The notes under the pieces were generated by a model. That model searched no databases and had not been told where the DNA came from. It was given only the letters and a program-made list of their open reading frames with translations. This document shows, in pieces, positions 32,780 to 42,249 of a stretch of DNA of 64,000 nt (within the stretch, counting starts at the first letter, position 1; each line of letters starts with the position of its first letter). Source of the stretch: Niallia circulans (GTDB lineage Bacteria; Bacillota; Bacilli; Bacillales; Cytobacillaceae); contig NZ_RIBP01000004.1 of NCBI RefSeq assembly GCF_007273535.1, positions 1,650,001 to 1,714,000 on the forward strand. The letters are read 5' to 3'. The translations under genes were made by a program, and so were the position numbers.

Positions 32780-33912
32780 AATGGTGAATATTTACTAAGA
32801 AAAACGTCAAACGACCTAATAAACTCACTAGCTGTATGCTGCTCTTCCTCTGTGAATAATTGATTGGTTTTTACCTGCTCATAGAGGGCTTGCATTAGGT
32901 CTAGTGTTTCTGTATAAATCTGTTGATCTTGTTCATTTGTGATTTCGGCTATTTTTTGTCCGTAGTCATACTGATAAAATCCATCATATACTTCACTTTC
33001 AGCAGCAGTTAATGCTATCTTTCTCTGAAGGCAAGCCATGCATATTCCACAAGGGGTAACCGTATCCTTGTCTATTCTTCTCTTCATTCTTACACAGTCA
33101 TTTGTATTTTTAATTTGCTGTTTATATTCTTTTGGCAGTTCCTTAATGATTTCTGCTCGGCTTTTTTGCAGGAATGGCGTCTCAATTTTCATATCGACTG
33201 ATGTGCTTTTATAAAGGTTATTCATTATTTGATATGTTTTCGGGTGGGCTGTCTTAGGCAAAAGAGATGGTTTGTTTAGATAGTCTATATTTATTTGTTT
33301 GCTTCGATAATAGAATACTTTTGACCCGCCATTAAAATATGACTTTGCAGCAGCAATTGCTAGTACGAATAAAATAGCTGCAGGAGTGGTTTTTCTTTTA
33401 TTGAGTAGTTTCATAGGTGCATCGAGAATTTCACTAGAATCTGCAACAGATTTCCGTAAAAACGCTGCTAATTTTTGTTGTTTCTGCTTTTCATTATCCT
33501 TGTTGATAACGCGAATGTAATCAAACATGGACTGGTCCGTGGTTAATCCAGCTATTGATTCGATGTCATCATAAAACAAGGCCACGTCTTGGTTTGCAGG
33601 CAATGACAGAAAGGCATCGTCGTTATCGAGCGGACTGATCACTGTGAATTGCACAGGTACTGGTTTGTCTGTAATCCATTCAAAAAGCGCCTCTACTGTA
33701 TCCTTTTCCTTGTTCCAAAAAGCTACATCAAAGACTGGTATTGACATGTCGAGGTCTTTTTTTTCTTTTATTATATCAGTCTCAAAGACAAAAAGACTGC
33801 CCATTATAGTGATGAGGTCTATAAATTTACTGCTAGTATCGTTATAGTCAAAGTAAATCCCATGAAGCACTTCTCTATGTAAATTAGTTAAAAGTTCATT
33901 TTTTACATTCAT
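32776..33912 (-). CDS. QueC/QatC-like protein with degenerate PP-loop
   Basis: This 378-aa protein ends in a zinc-binding pattern like that of QueC (7-cyano-7-deazaguanine synthase): C273, then C288-G-I-C291-MA-C294 with following R (TPCGICMACLQRK), preceded by PFLQKSRAEIIKEL. The expected ATP PP-loop SGGxDS is replaced by DVALFYDDIESIAGL (residues 109-123), so the position is recognisable but the glycines are lost. QueC-like proteins also occur in phage-defence sets (QatC, type IV CBASS). No queuosine genes are near, and adenylation activity is doubtful. It overlaps a small membrane protein gene. Confidence 0.65.
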   Translation of the reverse strand: MNVKNELLTNLHREVLHGIYFDYNDTSSKFIDLITIMGSLFVFETDIIKEKKDLDMSIPVFDVAFWNKEKDTVEALFEWITDKPVPVQFTVISPLDNDDAFLSLPANQDVALFYDDIESIAGLTTDQSMFDYIRVINKDNEKQKQQKLAAFLRKSVADSSEILDAPMKLLNKRKTTPAAILFVLAIAAAKSYFNGGSKVFYYRSKQINIDYLNKPSLLPKTAHPKTYQIMNNLYKSTSVDMKIETPFLQKSRAEIIKELPKEYKQQIKNTNDCVRMKRRIDKDTVTPCGICMACLQRKIALTAAESEVYDGFYQYDYGQKIAEITNEQDQQIYTETLDLMQALYEQVKTNQLFTEEEQHTASEFIRSFDVFLSKYSPF

Positions 33913-34049
33913 ACAAAAACTCCTGTTATTCTGTAGAAATGAAAATAGTAATTTACTAAATTATAGCACTTAATGGTTGTTTAGAGATAATTCTAAGACG
34001 GATAAGCAGGACTTTTTCAATTGTTCAATGTAGAGAAGCCATTTTTGCT

Positions 34050-34706
34050 TTATATTTCCCGCGAAGCACTTACCTTTGAAGTGAATTGACGGATTTGGCT
34101 TAGTCGTTCAAAGTTATCAGCGAAATTAGGGGCATTTACTTTCACTAATCCTTCGTTGAAATCCTTTTTAAAGTGGAATACGCCAGTTGGACGCATTGCG
34201 ATAAGGTGGATTTGATTCCACTCAGGAAAATCAGCTTTGTGGTACAAAACGTCTGCTGTTTCGAGTGCGATAAACTCCTTGCACCACTTCTTTGTGTGGA
34301 GGATATGCTCCATAGCAGGACCATTGTTATTAATCATAATATTTTTGAATTCTGAGAGATACTCTTGTTGTACGTTAACGTATTCAACAATCTGAATATT
34401 GCCGTTTTTTTCGTCGGAAGGGAAGAAGGAGCCAGGGGTTGGAAGCATTGTTTCTTGTCTCACTAACTGTCTTTTATGATCGTTAAAAGCTTGCTTGAAA
34501 TGGTCGTAATGTTTTTCTTCCTCTGTCTTAAGAAGGATGAGGATATTCCACATTTGGGTTTTATCTATGGTAGAAAAGGTTAGTTTCTTGCGATACATTC
34601 TATAAAAAGAGAATTTGTTATTGTGTAGTTGGAAATAAGTAAGGAATTGACTGATAATCTGCTTATCCTCTTTTTTGTCTGTAAAGTATGTTGCGGCGTA
34701 ATACAT
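34050..34706 (-). CDS. Unknown 218-aa protein behind a Fur-like box
   Basis: Soluble, mixed alpha/beta, no signal peptide and no motif I recognise. The first half is helical and rich in aromatic residues (FLTYFQLHNNKFSFYRMY). The second half (NQIHLIAMRPTGVFHFKKDF) is beta-rich. The ATG has a GGGAG SD. An inverted repeat and a Fur-like box cover its promoter region. Transcribed in the same direction as the QueC-like gene 137 bases downstream. Function unknown. Confidence 0.55.
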   Translation of the reverse strand: MYYAATYFTDKKEDKQIISQFLTYFQLHNNKFSFYRMYRKKLTFSTIDKTQMWNILILLKTEEEKHYDHFKQAFNDHKRQLVRQETMLPTPGSFFPSDEKNGNIQIVEYVNVQQEYLSEFKNIMINNNGPAMEHILHTKKWCKEFIALETADVLYHKADFPEWNQIHLIAMRPTGVFHFKKDFNEGLVKVNAPNFADNFERLSQIRQFTSKVSASREI

Positions 34707-34720
34707 CTTAAGACACTCCC

Positions 34721-34770
34721 TATGTTAGGTTATTTTATTATAAATCTAACATAATTGATAATGGTTTTCA
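34721..34770 (-). promoter_or_regulatory. Promoter region with inverted repeat and Fur-like box
   Basis: TATGTTAG (34721-34728) and CTAACATA (34746-34753) form an inverted repeat around a minus-strand TATAAT. TGATAATGGTTTTCA (34756-34770) agrees with the 7-1-7 Fur box TGATAAT-N-ATTATCA except at two positions. Iron control of the 218-aa gene is inferred. Confidence 0.4.
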
Positions 34771-34805
34771 ATTAGAGGGTATTTCGGTCCAAACAAAGAA
34801 AAGAC

Positions 34806-35113
34806 GAGGCTGGGACAAAACAAAAGATAACCTTTCTAAACATGAATAAAATTACATCCATATTTGAATAATGAAGCTTGTGACAAAATAGAATTTGGAG
34901 TTAAAATTAGTTCGTTTCATTGCGCGCTCGTCTTCGCCTGCGGGGTCTAAAGCGTCCTCTATTTCCCGCAGGAGTCGAGTGGCCACCGCTCCATTCCACT
35001 AAAATTTCTAATTCTTGTATTTTAAAAAACAAAAACAAGAATCTGAATTATCCAATCGAAATTAGAATGGATAGTTCGGTTTTTATACTGATTCATATAC
35101 TTATGTCCCAGCC
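34806..35113. repeat. Intergenic structured repeat, copy 1
   Basis: It begins GAGGCTGGGACA and ends GTCCCAGCC, so the ends pair. The inside shares GTCGAGTGGCCaCCGCTCCA and TAGTTCGGTTTTT with the copy at 44988-45182. A GC-rich inner part (about 34920-34985, CGCAGG...) is absent from the other copy. No coding sequence. It fits a dispersed Bacillaceae intergenic repeat family able to fold as RNA or DNA. Confidence 0.75.
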
Positions 35114-35136
35114 ACATCCTCTTTTTCTTCCTACTA

Positions 35137-35877
35137 TTAAATCATCCCGCCATTAACCCGAATTGTTTGGCCTGTTATCCAGCGAGACTCTTCACTCACT
35201 AAGAAGGCTAATGTATCGGCGATATCTTCTGTTTCGCCTAATCTTCCAAAGGCATTATTTCGTTTTAATCCTTCTATTTGTTCAGGACCTTTGCCTTCTA
35301 GGAACAGTTCTGTTGTTGTCGGACCTGGAGCAAGGGTATTGATGGTAATATTCTTTTGTCCAAATTCCCTTGCCAATTGTCTGCTGATTTGTTCAACTGC
35401 ACCTTTAGTAGCGGCATAGAGGCTGTATGCTGGGAACATCACTCCTGCAACCGATGTGGAGAAATTGACAATGCGACCGTTTGCTTCCATATGTTTGAAG
35501 GCTTGTTGACAGGCGAAATAGGTTCCTTTCACATTAATGGCAAAATGCTGGTCAAATTGTTCCTCTGTTACTTCGCTTATTGGAACGGTATGCATGATAC
35601 CTGCGTTGTTTACAAGGATATCGACTTTACCGAAATGGCTGATTGTCCTTTCAAATAACTGCTCCATTTCCTTTAATTTACTTACATCTGCTTTGACAGC
35701 AATTGCGTGGCCGCCGTTCTCAACAATGCCTGCAACAACCTCGTCGGCAGCTTGAGGACTGTTGGCATAATTGACGACTACCTTCGCTCCTAATTCTGCA
35801 AGCCTTTTAGCACTTTGTGCACCGATTCCTCTTGATGCACCTGTTATGATTGCAACTTTATCTTGTAAGCTTGTCAT
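35137..35877 (-). CDS. Short-chain dehydrogenase/reductase
   Basis: This 246-aa classical SDR has the NAD(P) motif TGASRGIG, NNAG in LVNNAGIMHT, the catalytic Ser/Tyr/Lys region (FSTSVAG; YSLYAATKG), and GPTTTE. The start at 35877 leaves 7 bases to GGAGGAA. It reduces or oxidises a small alcohol/ketone. Divergently transcribed from the AraC-type regulator 135 bases away, which probably controls it. Confidence 0.88.
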   Translation of the reverse strand: MTSLQDKVAIITGASRGIGAQSAKRLAELGAKVVVNYANSPQAADEVVAGIVENGGHAIAVKADVSKLKEMEQLFERTISHFGKVDILVNNAGIMHTVPISEVTEEQFDQHFAINVKGTYFACQQAFKHMEANGRIVNFSTSVAGVMFPAYSLYAATKGAVEQISRQLAREFGQKNITINTLAPGPTTTELFLEGKGPEQIEGLKRNNAFGRLGETEDIADTLAFLVSEESRWITGQTIRVNGGMI

Positions 35878-36011
35878 CATTAATTCCTCCAAAACTTATA
35901 TTTTCTTTACATTATAAATAACCTGAATTTGAACTAGGTAGCAGATTCATCTGTTATTTTTGCCTATTTCTCCAAATAAACGTTAAAATGATAAAAAAGG
36001 CGGTGAATGAC

Positions 36012-36911
36012 ATGAAGGACAGGCAGCAGCAGCTTGTGAAATTAATCGACAGATATACAAATACGGATGGAACGATTGATACGGAGATTGATAAATTAAG
36101 TTTTATCCGGTCTTCATCTTTATCAGAGCCACTCCATTCCTTATTTGAACCATCTGTCTGCTTTATTGCCCAAGGCTCAAAAATCGTGATGGTTGGTGAC
36201 GATATTTTTCATTATGACCCGAATCACTATCTTATTGCCTCTGTTCATTTGCCAATAACGGGAAAAATCATCAAGGCTACAGAGGACAGACCATACTTAG
36301 GTGTCAAGCTGCGCTTTACAACAGAAGAGATTCTTGATGTTATTAAGGTGAAGCAGGATCACTCCGCTCCTGCCCAAAGAGCGATTATGGTCAACGAAAC
36401 AACGTCAAATATTTTGGATGCTGTCATAAGACTGATTAGTTTACTTGATACACCACAAGATATTCCGGCACTTGCGCCGCTTTATAAAAAGGAAATTCTT
36501 TATCGAATTTGGCAAAACGAGGATGGTGAACAAATGAGGGAGTTCGCTGTAATGGGAAGCCAAGCACAGGCAATCAAGGAGGTTATCCAAACAATTAATG
36601 AGGAGTTTGCCCAGCCGCTGCGAGTAGATGTACTTGCAAAAATGGCCAAGATGAGCGTTTCCTCCTTTCATCATTATTTTAAACAAGTGACCTCACTGAG
36701 CCCGTTGAAGTATCAAAAAAAGATAAGGCTGCAGGAGGCGAGAAAGCTATTATTGTCAGAGCCGATTGAAGCAGCAGAGGCAGCTTTCCAAGTTGGCTAC
36801 GAAAGTCCGTCTCAATTCAGCAGGGAATACAGCCGAATGTTTGGTTTTCCGCCTGTTAGTGATGTGAAAAGACTGCGAGACTCCTTAACGAACAGTTCAG
36901 AAAAACATTAA
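36012..36911 (+). CDS. AraC-family regulator with AraC_N cupin domain
   Basis: This 299-aa protein has an N-terminal cupin (about 20-185, SLSEPLHSLFEPSVCFIAQG) and two C-terminal helix-turn-helix motifs (about 205-295; LAKMAKMSVSSFHHYFKQVT and AFQVGYESPSQFSREYSRMF). Start at 36012 by the AAGGCGGTGA SD. Regulators of this subtype often sit divergent to an SDR or other oxidoreductase, as here. Confidence 0.88.
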   Translation: MKDRQQQLVKLIDRYTNTDGTIDTEIDKLSFIRSSSLSEPLHSLFEPSVCFIAQGSKIVMVGDDIFHYDPNHYLIASVHLPITGKIIKATEDRPYLGVKLRFTTEEILDVIKVKQDHSAPAQRAIMVNETTSNILDAVIRLISLLDTPQDIPALAPLYKKEILYRIWQNEDGEQMREFAVMGSQAQAIKEVIQTINEEFAQPLRVDVLAKMAKMSVSSFHHYFKQVTSLSPLKYQKKIRLQEARKLLLSEPIEAAEAAFQVGYESPSQFSREYSRMFGFPPVSDVKRLRDSLTNSSEKH

Positions 36912-37002
36912 TCGAGCACAATCTGAGAAACAGCTCTAGTATCTTAACTAGGAGTTAGTAGGCTATAATATAGTTATAAATACATATATGAGGTTGGTAA
37001 AA

Positions 37003-37989
37003 ATGATTCGGACCATTGCGGATATTGCTAAAATCGCTGGTGTCGCCAAAAGTACCGTTTCACGCTACCTAAACGGCGGCTCTGTCGGTGAAGCAACGAA
37101 GAAGAAGATTGAAAAGGCAATTCAAGATACTGGATATACGCCAAATCCATTTGCGCAAAGCTTAAAAGCAAAAAAGACGAATATTATCGGCACGATTGTT
37201 CCGAGACTGGATTCCTATGCTTCTTCACAAACGTTAATCGGAATTGATGAGCAGTTGAAGGAATGGAATTATCAAATGCTGATTTCCAATACAAGCCAGG
37301 ATTTAGACAGGGAAATTGAGAGTATTTACAGCTTGGCAAAACAGAAGATGGCGGGCATTATTCTCCTTGCTACTGTGATAACAGACAGGCATCTGAAGGC
37401 ATTTTCCGAAATTAATATTCCTGTTTTGCTGATCGGTCAGGAGCATGAAGAGATTCATAGTGTTATTCATGATGATTATCATGCTGGTTTGGCGATAGGA
37501 CAATATGTGCTTGAGAAGGGGCACCGAAAAATTGCCTTTCTTGGTGTTACGGAACAGGATATTGCTGTTGGCATTAAACGGAAAACAGGTTTCCGAAAAG
37601 CATTGGAGGCAAGGGGGGATATTGATGTCAGTTATTTTGAAACAGAATTTAATATTCCTGCGGCCCAAGCTGCTGCAATGAAAATAATGGAATCCCGTAA
37701 GCATTCCATTATCGTTTGTGCGACAGATAATATTGCGATTGGTGTTTTAAAGGCAGCCTACAAACAAGGCTTATCTATCCCAAGAGATGTGTCAGTTACA
37801 GGATTTGGCGGTTATGATGTGACAGAAGCAATCCATCCCGGCATTACAACAGCGAAATTTCATTATAAAGAAGCAGGCAAAAAAGCGGCAGTAAATATGG
37901 TCGAGCTCATTCAAGAACGGTCGGTGGAAAAATTGACAACCATGAATTTTGAGATAATTAAAAGAGAAAGCGTTGACACCGTCAAGTGA
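37003..37989 (+). CDS. scrR: LacI-family repressor of the sucrose operon
   Basis: This 328-aa regulator has the LacI helix-turn-helix (IADIAKIAGVAKSTVSRYLN, residues 4-23) and a sugar-binding domain ending in VSVTGFGGYDVTEAI. Start at 37003 is preferred (MIRTIADIAK), though the SD is weak. Two GGAACCGGTTCC-type palindromes stand between it and the sucrose PTS gene, matching its expected operator symmetry. The ligand is probably sucrose or sucrose-6-phosphate. Confidence 0.88.
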   Translation: MIRTIADIAKIAGVAKSTVSRYLNGGSVGEATKKKIEKAIQDTGYTPNPFAQSLKAKKTNIIGTIVPRLDSYASSQTLIGIDEQLKEWNYQMLISNTSQDLDREIESIYSLAKQKMAGIILLATVITDRHLKAFSEINIPVLLIGQEHEEIHSVIHDDYHAGLAIGQYVLEKGHRKIAFLGVTEQDIAVGIKRKTGFRKALEARGDIDVSYFETEFNIPAAQAAAMKIMESRKHSIIVCATDNIAIGVLKAAYKQGLSIPRDVSVTGFGGYDVTEAIHPGITTAKFHYKEAGKKAAVNMVELIQERSVEKLTTMNFEIIKRESVDTVK

Positions 37990-38003
37990 GATGAATTATA
38001 ATT

Positions 38004-38060
38004 CTAGTGAAACCGATTCCAATCTTAAGATTAAGTTGGTTTCAGTAGAATTATTTTTTT
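38004..38060 (+). terminator. Terminator after scrR
   Basis: TGAAACC and GGTTTCA pair around an inner palindrome AATCTTAAGATT, followed by TTATTTTTTT. Confidence 0.65.
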
Positions 38061-38071
38061 AACTTTAAATT

Positions 38072-38124
38072 GGAACCGGTTCCTAAATCGGTTTTTGTTT
38101 TTAATTGAGTTTGGAACCGGTTCT
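38072..38124. promoter_or_regulatory. Paired LacI-type operators before the sucrose PTS gene
   Basis: GGAACCGGTTCC (38072-38083) is a perfect 12-bp palindrome. GGAACCGGTTCT (38113-38124) is a near copy. Their centres are 41 bases apart, about four helical turns, which suits cooperative binding or looping by the regulator encoded just upstream. A weaker GAAACCGATTCC lies at 38009-38020. Confidence 0.8.
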
Positions 38125-38153
38125 ATAAATGAATGTATAATAGGGAGGAACGA

Positions 38154-39608
38154 ATGATGAACCATAAAAAAATTGCAGAAGAGATACTGACAGCAATTGG
38201 CGGTAAAGACAATGTGTCTGCAGCAGCACACTGTGCAACACGGCTCCGATTAGTGCTGAATGATGAATCAGCAATCGATCAAGGAACGCTTGATAATATG
38301 GATGTGGTCAAAGGGACATTTTCAACAGGAGGCCAATATCAAATTATTTTGGGATCAGGAACTGTAAATGAGGTGTATAAGCATTTTGCCTCGATGACTG
38401 GCTTATCGGAAATGTCGACAAAGGAAGTTAAAGAAGCAGGCGCAAAAAAGCTTAATCCAATCCAACAATTTGTAAAAATGCTGTCAGATATCTTTGTGCC
38501 GATCATACCTGCAATTGTTGCTGGCGGTTTATTAATGGGACTCAACAATGTTTTGACAGCACAGGATTTATTTATCGATGGAAAATCATTAGTGGATGCT
38601 TATCCGAATATGGCAGATTTAGCTGCGCTTATTAATACTTTTGCAAACGCTGCCTTTGTATTTTTGCCAATCTTAATTGGTTTTTCTGCCACACAGCGGT
38701 TTGGGGGGAATCCATATCTTGGGGCAGCACTGGGAATGCTTATGGTGCACCCGGATTTGCTGAATGGCTATAATTATGCAGATGCAATGCTTAAAAACGA
38801 AGTTCCTGTGTGGAACATATTTGGTTTAGAAATTGAGAAGGTGGCCTATCAAGGAACTGTGCTGCCTGTGCTTGCTGCATCATTTATTTTGGCGAAGATT
38901 GAAACATTTCTTAGAAGAATCGTACCTTCAGCATTAGATAATTTGTTGACACCGCTCTTATCTATTTTTATAACTGGTTTATTGACATTTACTATAGTTG
39001 GCCCGCTTACAAGGTCAGCAGGAAATTTATTGACAGATGGCATTGTATGGATGTATGACACAACAGGAGTTATCGGCGGTTTAATTTTTGGCCTTTTGTA
39101 CGCACCAATTGTTATAACAGGCATGCATCACAGCTTTATCGCAGTGGAAACACAATTGCTTGCAGACATCGCCAAAACAGGAGGCTCCTTCTTGTTTGCC
39201 ATCGCAACAATGTCTAATATAGCGCAAGGTGCTGCAACACTTGCAGTATTGAAGCTAACAAAAGATGCAAAGGTGAAAGGAACTGCCTCTGCAGCAGGTA
39301 TTTCTGCATTGCTTGGTATTACAGAGCCAGCGATGTTCGGTGTAAATCTTAAACTGAGATATCCATTTATCGGGGCTATTGTTGGTTCAGCAGTCGGCTC
39401 TGGTTTTGTCACATTGTTTAAAGTAAAAGCTGTCGCATTAGGTGCTGCCGGATTGCCTGGAATCATTTCAATTCGTCCAGATAAGATTGTGCCATATATT
39501 ATCGGAATGGCAGTCGCATTTGCAGTTGCCTTCACTGTGACGATTGTATTAGCGAAAAGAGCAGCTAAAAAGGAAGCAACTATAAAAAAAGAAGGCGTAG
39601 TGGCATAA
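38154..39608 (+). CDS. scrA: Sucrose-type PTS transporter EIIBC
   Basis: This 484-aa protein has an EIIB domain (1-90, phospho-Cys27 in AHCATRLRL) and a hydrophobic EIIC domain (about 105-470; [17 protein letters not shown]). No EIIA is fused. It takes up sucrose as sucrose-6-phosphate. GGGAGGA precedes the ATG pair at 38154/38157. The next gene encodes the matching sucrose-6-phosphate hydrolase. Confidence 0.9.
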   Translation: MMNHKKIAEEILTAIGGKDNVSAAAHCATRLRLVLNDESAIDQGTLDNMDVVKGTFSTGGQYQIILGSGTVNEVYKHFASMTGLSEMSTKEVKEAGAKKLNPIQQFVKMLSDIFVPIIPAIVAGGLLMGLNNVLTAQDLFIDGKSLVDAYPNMADLAALINTFANAAFVFLPILIGFSATQRFGGNPYLGAALGMLMVHPDLLNGYNYADAMLKNEVPVWNIFGLEIEKVAYQGTVLPVLAASFILAKIETFLRRIVPSALDNLLTPLLSIFITGLLTFTIVGPLTRSAGNLLTDGIVWMYDTTGVIGGLIFGLLYAPIVITGMHHSFIAVETQLLADIAKTGGSFLFAIATMSNIAQGAATLAVLKLTKDAKVKGTASAAGISALLGITEPAMFGVNLKLRYPFIGAIVGSAVGSGFVTLFKVKAVALGAAGLPGIISIRPDKIVPYIIGMAVAFAVAFTVTIVLAKRAAKKEATIKKEGVVA

Positions 39609-39668
39609 AATATGGATAAATAAAGGGGAGAAGTTTTTCTCCTTTGTTTTTTTAGGGAGTGAATCAGC

Positions 39669-41150
39669 ATGGAATGGAACAGAGAACAAAGGTATCGAAG
39701 ATGGGAGGATGCATTGGAGGCAGAACAGAAGCAGCTTGTAACTATGGTGAATCAATGCTCATGGAGACAATCCTTTCATATTCAGCCTGTAACAGGGCTG
39801 CTTAATGATCCGAATGGCTTTGCCTATTATAACGGCGAATATCATTTGTTTTACCAATGGTTTCCCCTTGGTCCTGTCCATGGATTAAAGAATTGGTATC
39901 ATACAAAATCAAAGGATCTTGTTCATTGGGAAAATGTCGGTGTGGCGCTTGAGCCAACAAATGAATTTGACAGCCATGGAGTTTACTCTGGCAGCGGAAT
40001 CGAGCATGAAGGACAATTATACTTTATGTATACGGGCAACAGCCGAAACGAGAGCTGGAACAGAACGCCTTACCAATGTCTTGCTGTCATGAATGAGAAG
40101 GGGCAAATTCAAAAGCACGAAATACCGGTAATAGCGAATGTACCTGAAGGGTATACCGATCATTACCGAGATCCTAAAGTTTGGAAGAATGGATCTGCCT
40201 TTTTCGCGGTTATCGGAGCACAGCGTTCAAATGAAACAGGAACAATTGTACTCTATCGTTCTAGTGATTTGACGGAATGGAGCTTGGAAGGTGAATTGAA
40301 TATAGGTTTTGAGGATTTCGGATATATGTGGGAATGCCCAGATTATTTTGAAGTAGATGAACATGGGATACTGCTGTTTTGCCCGCAAGGTATACCGGCA
40401 GAGGGAGACAGCTATCAAAATATTTATCAATCAGGCTATGTTCTAGGAGATAAGCTGAATATACAAGAAAGAAACCTTGTTCATAACGGTTTTCAAGAGC
40501 TGGACAGAGGATTTGATTTTTATGCACCACAAACAATGGAGGCTCCTGATGGCAGAAGAATACTAGTCGGATGGATGGGGCTGCCTGAAATAGAATACCC
40601 AACAGATAAGAATGGCTGGGCTCATTGCTTGTCACTTCCCCGTGAATTGACTGTAAGGAATGGGAAGTTACGGCAATTACCAGTGCAGGAACTGGAGAGT
40701 CTTAGAGGGAAGAAAACGGATGCTAACTTTTTGATAGAGAACGAGACGAAGCAGGTCGAAGCATTTGCAGGAGCGGTTTATGAATTATCAGTAGAGTTTT
40801 CAAGTTTCACGGCAGAACAATTCGGTGTTGAGCTGCGAGCAGGGGATAAGAACAAAACAATCCTTAAGTACGATACTCTTGCGAAAAAGGTGGTTTTAGA
40901 CAGAAGTGAGTCGGGAGAGCTTGCTGGGATACAGTATGGGACTGTTCGAGAATGGCCAATGCAGTCAGAAACCATTCAATTGCAGATTTTTGTTGATGTG
41001 TCATCTGTTGAAGTGTTTGTCAACGACGGAGAGGAAGTGTTCACAGCAAGAATTTTCCCTGATGCAAACAGCCAGGACATTCGATTTTTTGCACAAAATG
41101 GTAAGGCAGAAGTGAAGGCTATTAAATATGAACTGAATTCTGACTGCTGA
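39669..41150 (+). CDS. scrB: Sucrose-6-phosphate hydrolase (GH32)
   Basis: This 493-aa GH32 enzyme splits sucrose-6-phosphate to glucose-6-phosphate and fructose. The nucleophile motif GLLNDPNGF (about residues 38-46), YRDPKV and the acid/base ECPDYF are intact. A C-terminal beta-sandwich follows (SVEVFVNDGEEVFTARIFP). No signal peptide, so it is intracellular. 60 bases after the PTS gene. Confidence 0.95.
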   Translation: MEWNREQRYRRWEDALEAEQKQLVTMVNQCSWRQSFHIQPVTGLLNDPNGFAYYNGEYHLFYQWFPLGPVHGLKNWYHTKSKDLVHWENVGVALEPTNEFDSHGVYSGSGIEHEGQLYFMYTGNSRNESWNRTPYQCLAVMNEKGQIQKHEIPVIANVPEGYTDHYRDPKVWKNGSAFFAVIGAQRSNETGTIVLYRSSDLTEWSLEGELNIGFEDFGYMWECPDYFEVDEHGILLFCPQGIPAEGDSYQNIYQSGYVLGDKLNIQERNLVHNGFQELDRGFDFYAPQTMEAPDGRRILVGWMGLPEIEYPTDKNGWAHCLSLPRELTVRNGKLRQLPVQELESLRGKKTDANFLIENETKQVEAFAGAVYELSVEFSSFTAEQFGVELRAGDKNKTILKYDTLAKKVVLDRSESGELAGIQYGTVREWPMQSETIQLQIFVDVSSVEVFVNDGEEVFTARIFPDANSQDIRFFAQNGKAEVKAIKYELNSDC

Positions 41151-41165
41151 TTTTTTTATAAGCAG

Positions 41166-41212
41166 CCCCATAAATATTAGAATGGATTCTAATATTTATG
41201 GGGTGTTTTTTT
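41166..41212. terminator. Convergent terminator after scrB
   Basis: CCCCATAAATATTAGAA and its exact reverse complement form a 17-bp stem with loop TGGA, then GTGTTTTTTT. Confidence 0.9.
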
Positions 41213-41642
41213 AGATACTTTTTGTCATCAGCACATGAGGGATGCCATCTTCCATAAATACATCTGAAGAAGTCTCATAGCCGAGCTTATGATAGAAGCC
41301 TTCTGCCTGTGTTTGGCCGTGGAGCTTCACCTTTTTGTCTTTTCGGTCTGCGGCAAGCTCTTCAAGCTTTGCAATAATAACTTTACCAAGGCCGAATTTA
41401 CGGTAATCCTGCAAAATACAGATTCTTTCTAGTTTACCCAAGCCCTCAACAGATCTCACTCGTCCAGTCCCAACTGGCTCGCCTTTATAATAGACAAGGA
41501 TATGATCACAGTTGCCATCAAGCTTATCAAATTCATCGTACTCGTCTTCTAATGGGACACCCTGCTCCTCGACAAACACCTTTCGTCTTATATGTAACGC
41601 CTGCTCAAGTTCATCCATTGATGTGATTTTTTTTGCTTCCAT
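41211..41642 (-). CDS. GNAT-family N-acetyltransferase (YjcF/ElaA-like)
   Basis: A 143-aa single-domain acetyltransferase. FVEEQGVPLEDEYDEFD is typical of the YjcF/ElaA group, and the acetyl-CoA loop is DYRKFGLGKVI (about residues 98-108). The substrate is unknown. The divergent MarR-type gene shares its upstream region, and a palindrome there may control both. Confidence 0.85.
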   Translation of the reverse strand: MEAKKITSMDELEQALHIRRKVFVEEQGVPLEDEYDEFDKLDGNCDHILVYYKGEPVGTGRVRSVEGLGKLERICILQDYRKFGLGKVIIAKLEELAADRKDKKVKLHGQTQAEGFYHKLGYETSSDVFMEDGIPHVLMTKSI

Positions 41643-41726
41643 TTACTATTTCAGTCCTTTCTGGATTTATTAGAAGAAACAAGTCATAATTTAATTATCA
41701 TCTTTAAACAGTTTATAGGAAAAGTT

Positions 41727-41748
41727 TATTGTTGTAAATACAACAATA
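41727..41748. promoter_or_regulatory. Palindromic operator, probably for the MarR-type regulator
   Basis: TATTGTTGTA-AA-TACAACAATA is a perfect palindrome with 10-base arms, 20 bases before the marR-like ATG. MarR proteins bind this sort of palindrome and usually repress themselves. Confidence 0.75.
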
Positions 41749-41767
41749 ATTGGAGGTTTTATTTTTA

Positions 41768-42220
41768 ATGAAGGAAATTCTGCGTGAGGTAGGCATGATT
41801 GCTAGAGCACTTGACTCTATCAGCAATATCGAATTTAAAGAATATGATTTAACGAAGGGACAATATTTGTACCTTGTCCGCATATATGAAAACCCAGGAA
41901 TCATTCAAGAAAAGCTCGCAGAAATGATTAAGGTCGACCGGACTACTGCAGCTAGAGCCATTAAAAAGCTTGAAATAAATGGCTTTATCGAAAAAAGACA
42001 GGATGAAACAAATAAAAAAATCAAGAAGCTGTTTCCAACTACTAAGGGAGAAAATGTTTATCCTTTATTAAAAAGGGAGAGCGACTACTCAGACAAATCT
42101 GCACTTGCCGGGCTTACTGAACAGGAAACAGAGCTTCTTTATGACCTATTGAAAAAGGTTAGAGAAAATATTGAGGTGGATTGGGAGGATGTTAAAAAAG
42201 GGAAAAAACGAGAGTATTAG
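41768..42220 (+). CDS. MarR-family transcription regulator
   Basis: This 150-aa protein has a winged helix at about residues 45-105 (IIQEKLAEMIKVDRTTAARA; KKLFPTTKG). The ATG at 41768 follows GGAGGT by 11 bases. It may regulate the divergent acetyltransferase gene and itself. The ligand is unknown. Confidence 0.88.
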   Translation: MKEILREVGMIARALDSISNIEFKEYDLTKGQYLYLVRIYENPGIIQEKLAEMIKVDRTTAARAIKKLEINGFIEKRQDETNKKIKKLFPTTKGENVYPLLKRESDYSDKSALAGLTEQETELLYDLLKKVRENIEVDWEDVKKGKKREY

Positions 42221-42249
42221 CTTTAATTATACGGTTGGGGGATAATCAA

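Noticed and set aside
34920..35156. 78-aa open frame in the intergenic repeat
   Set aside because: It lies within a structured repeat, lacks an SD, and the frame is not kept in the second copy.
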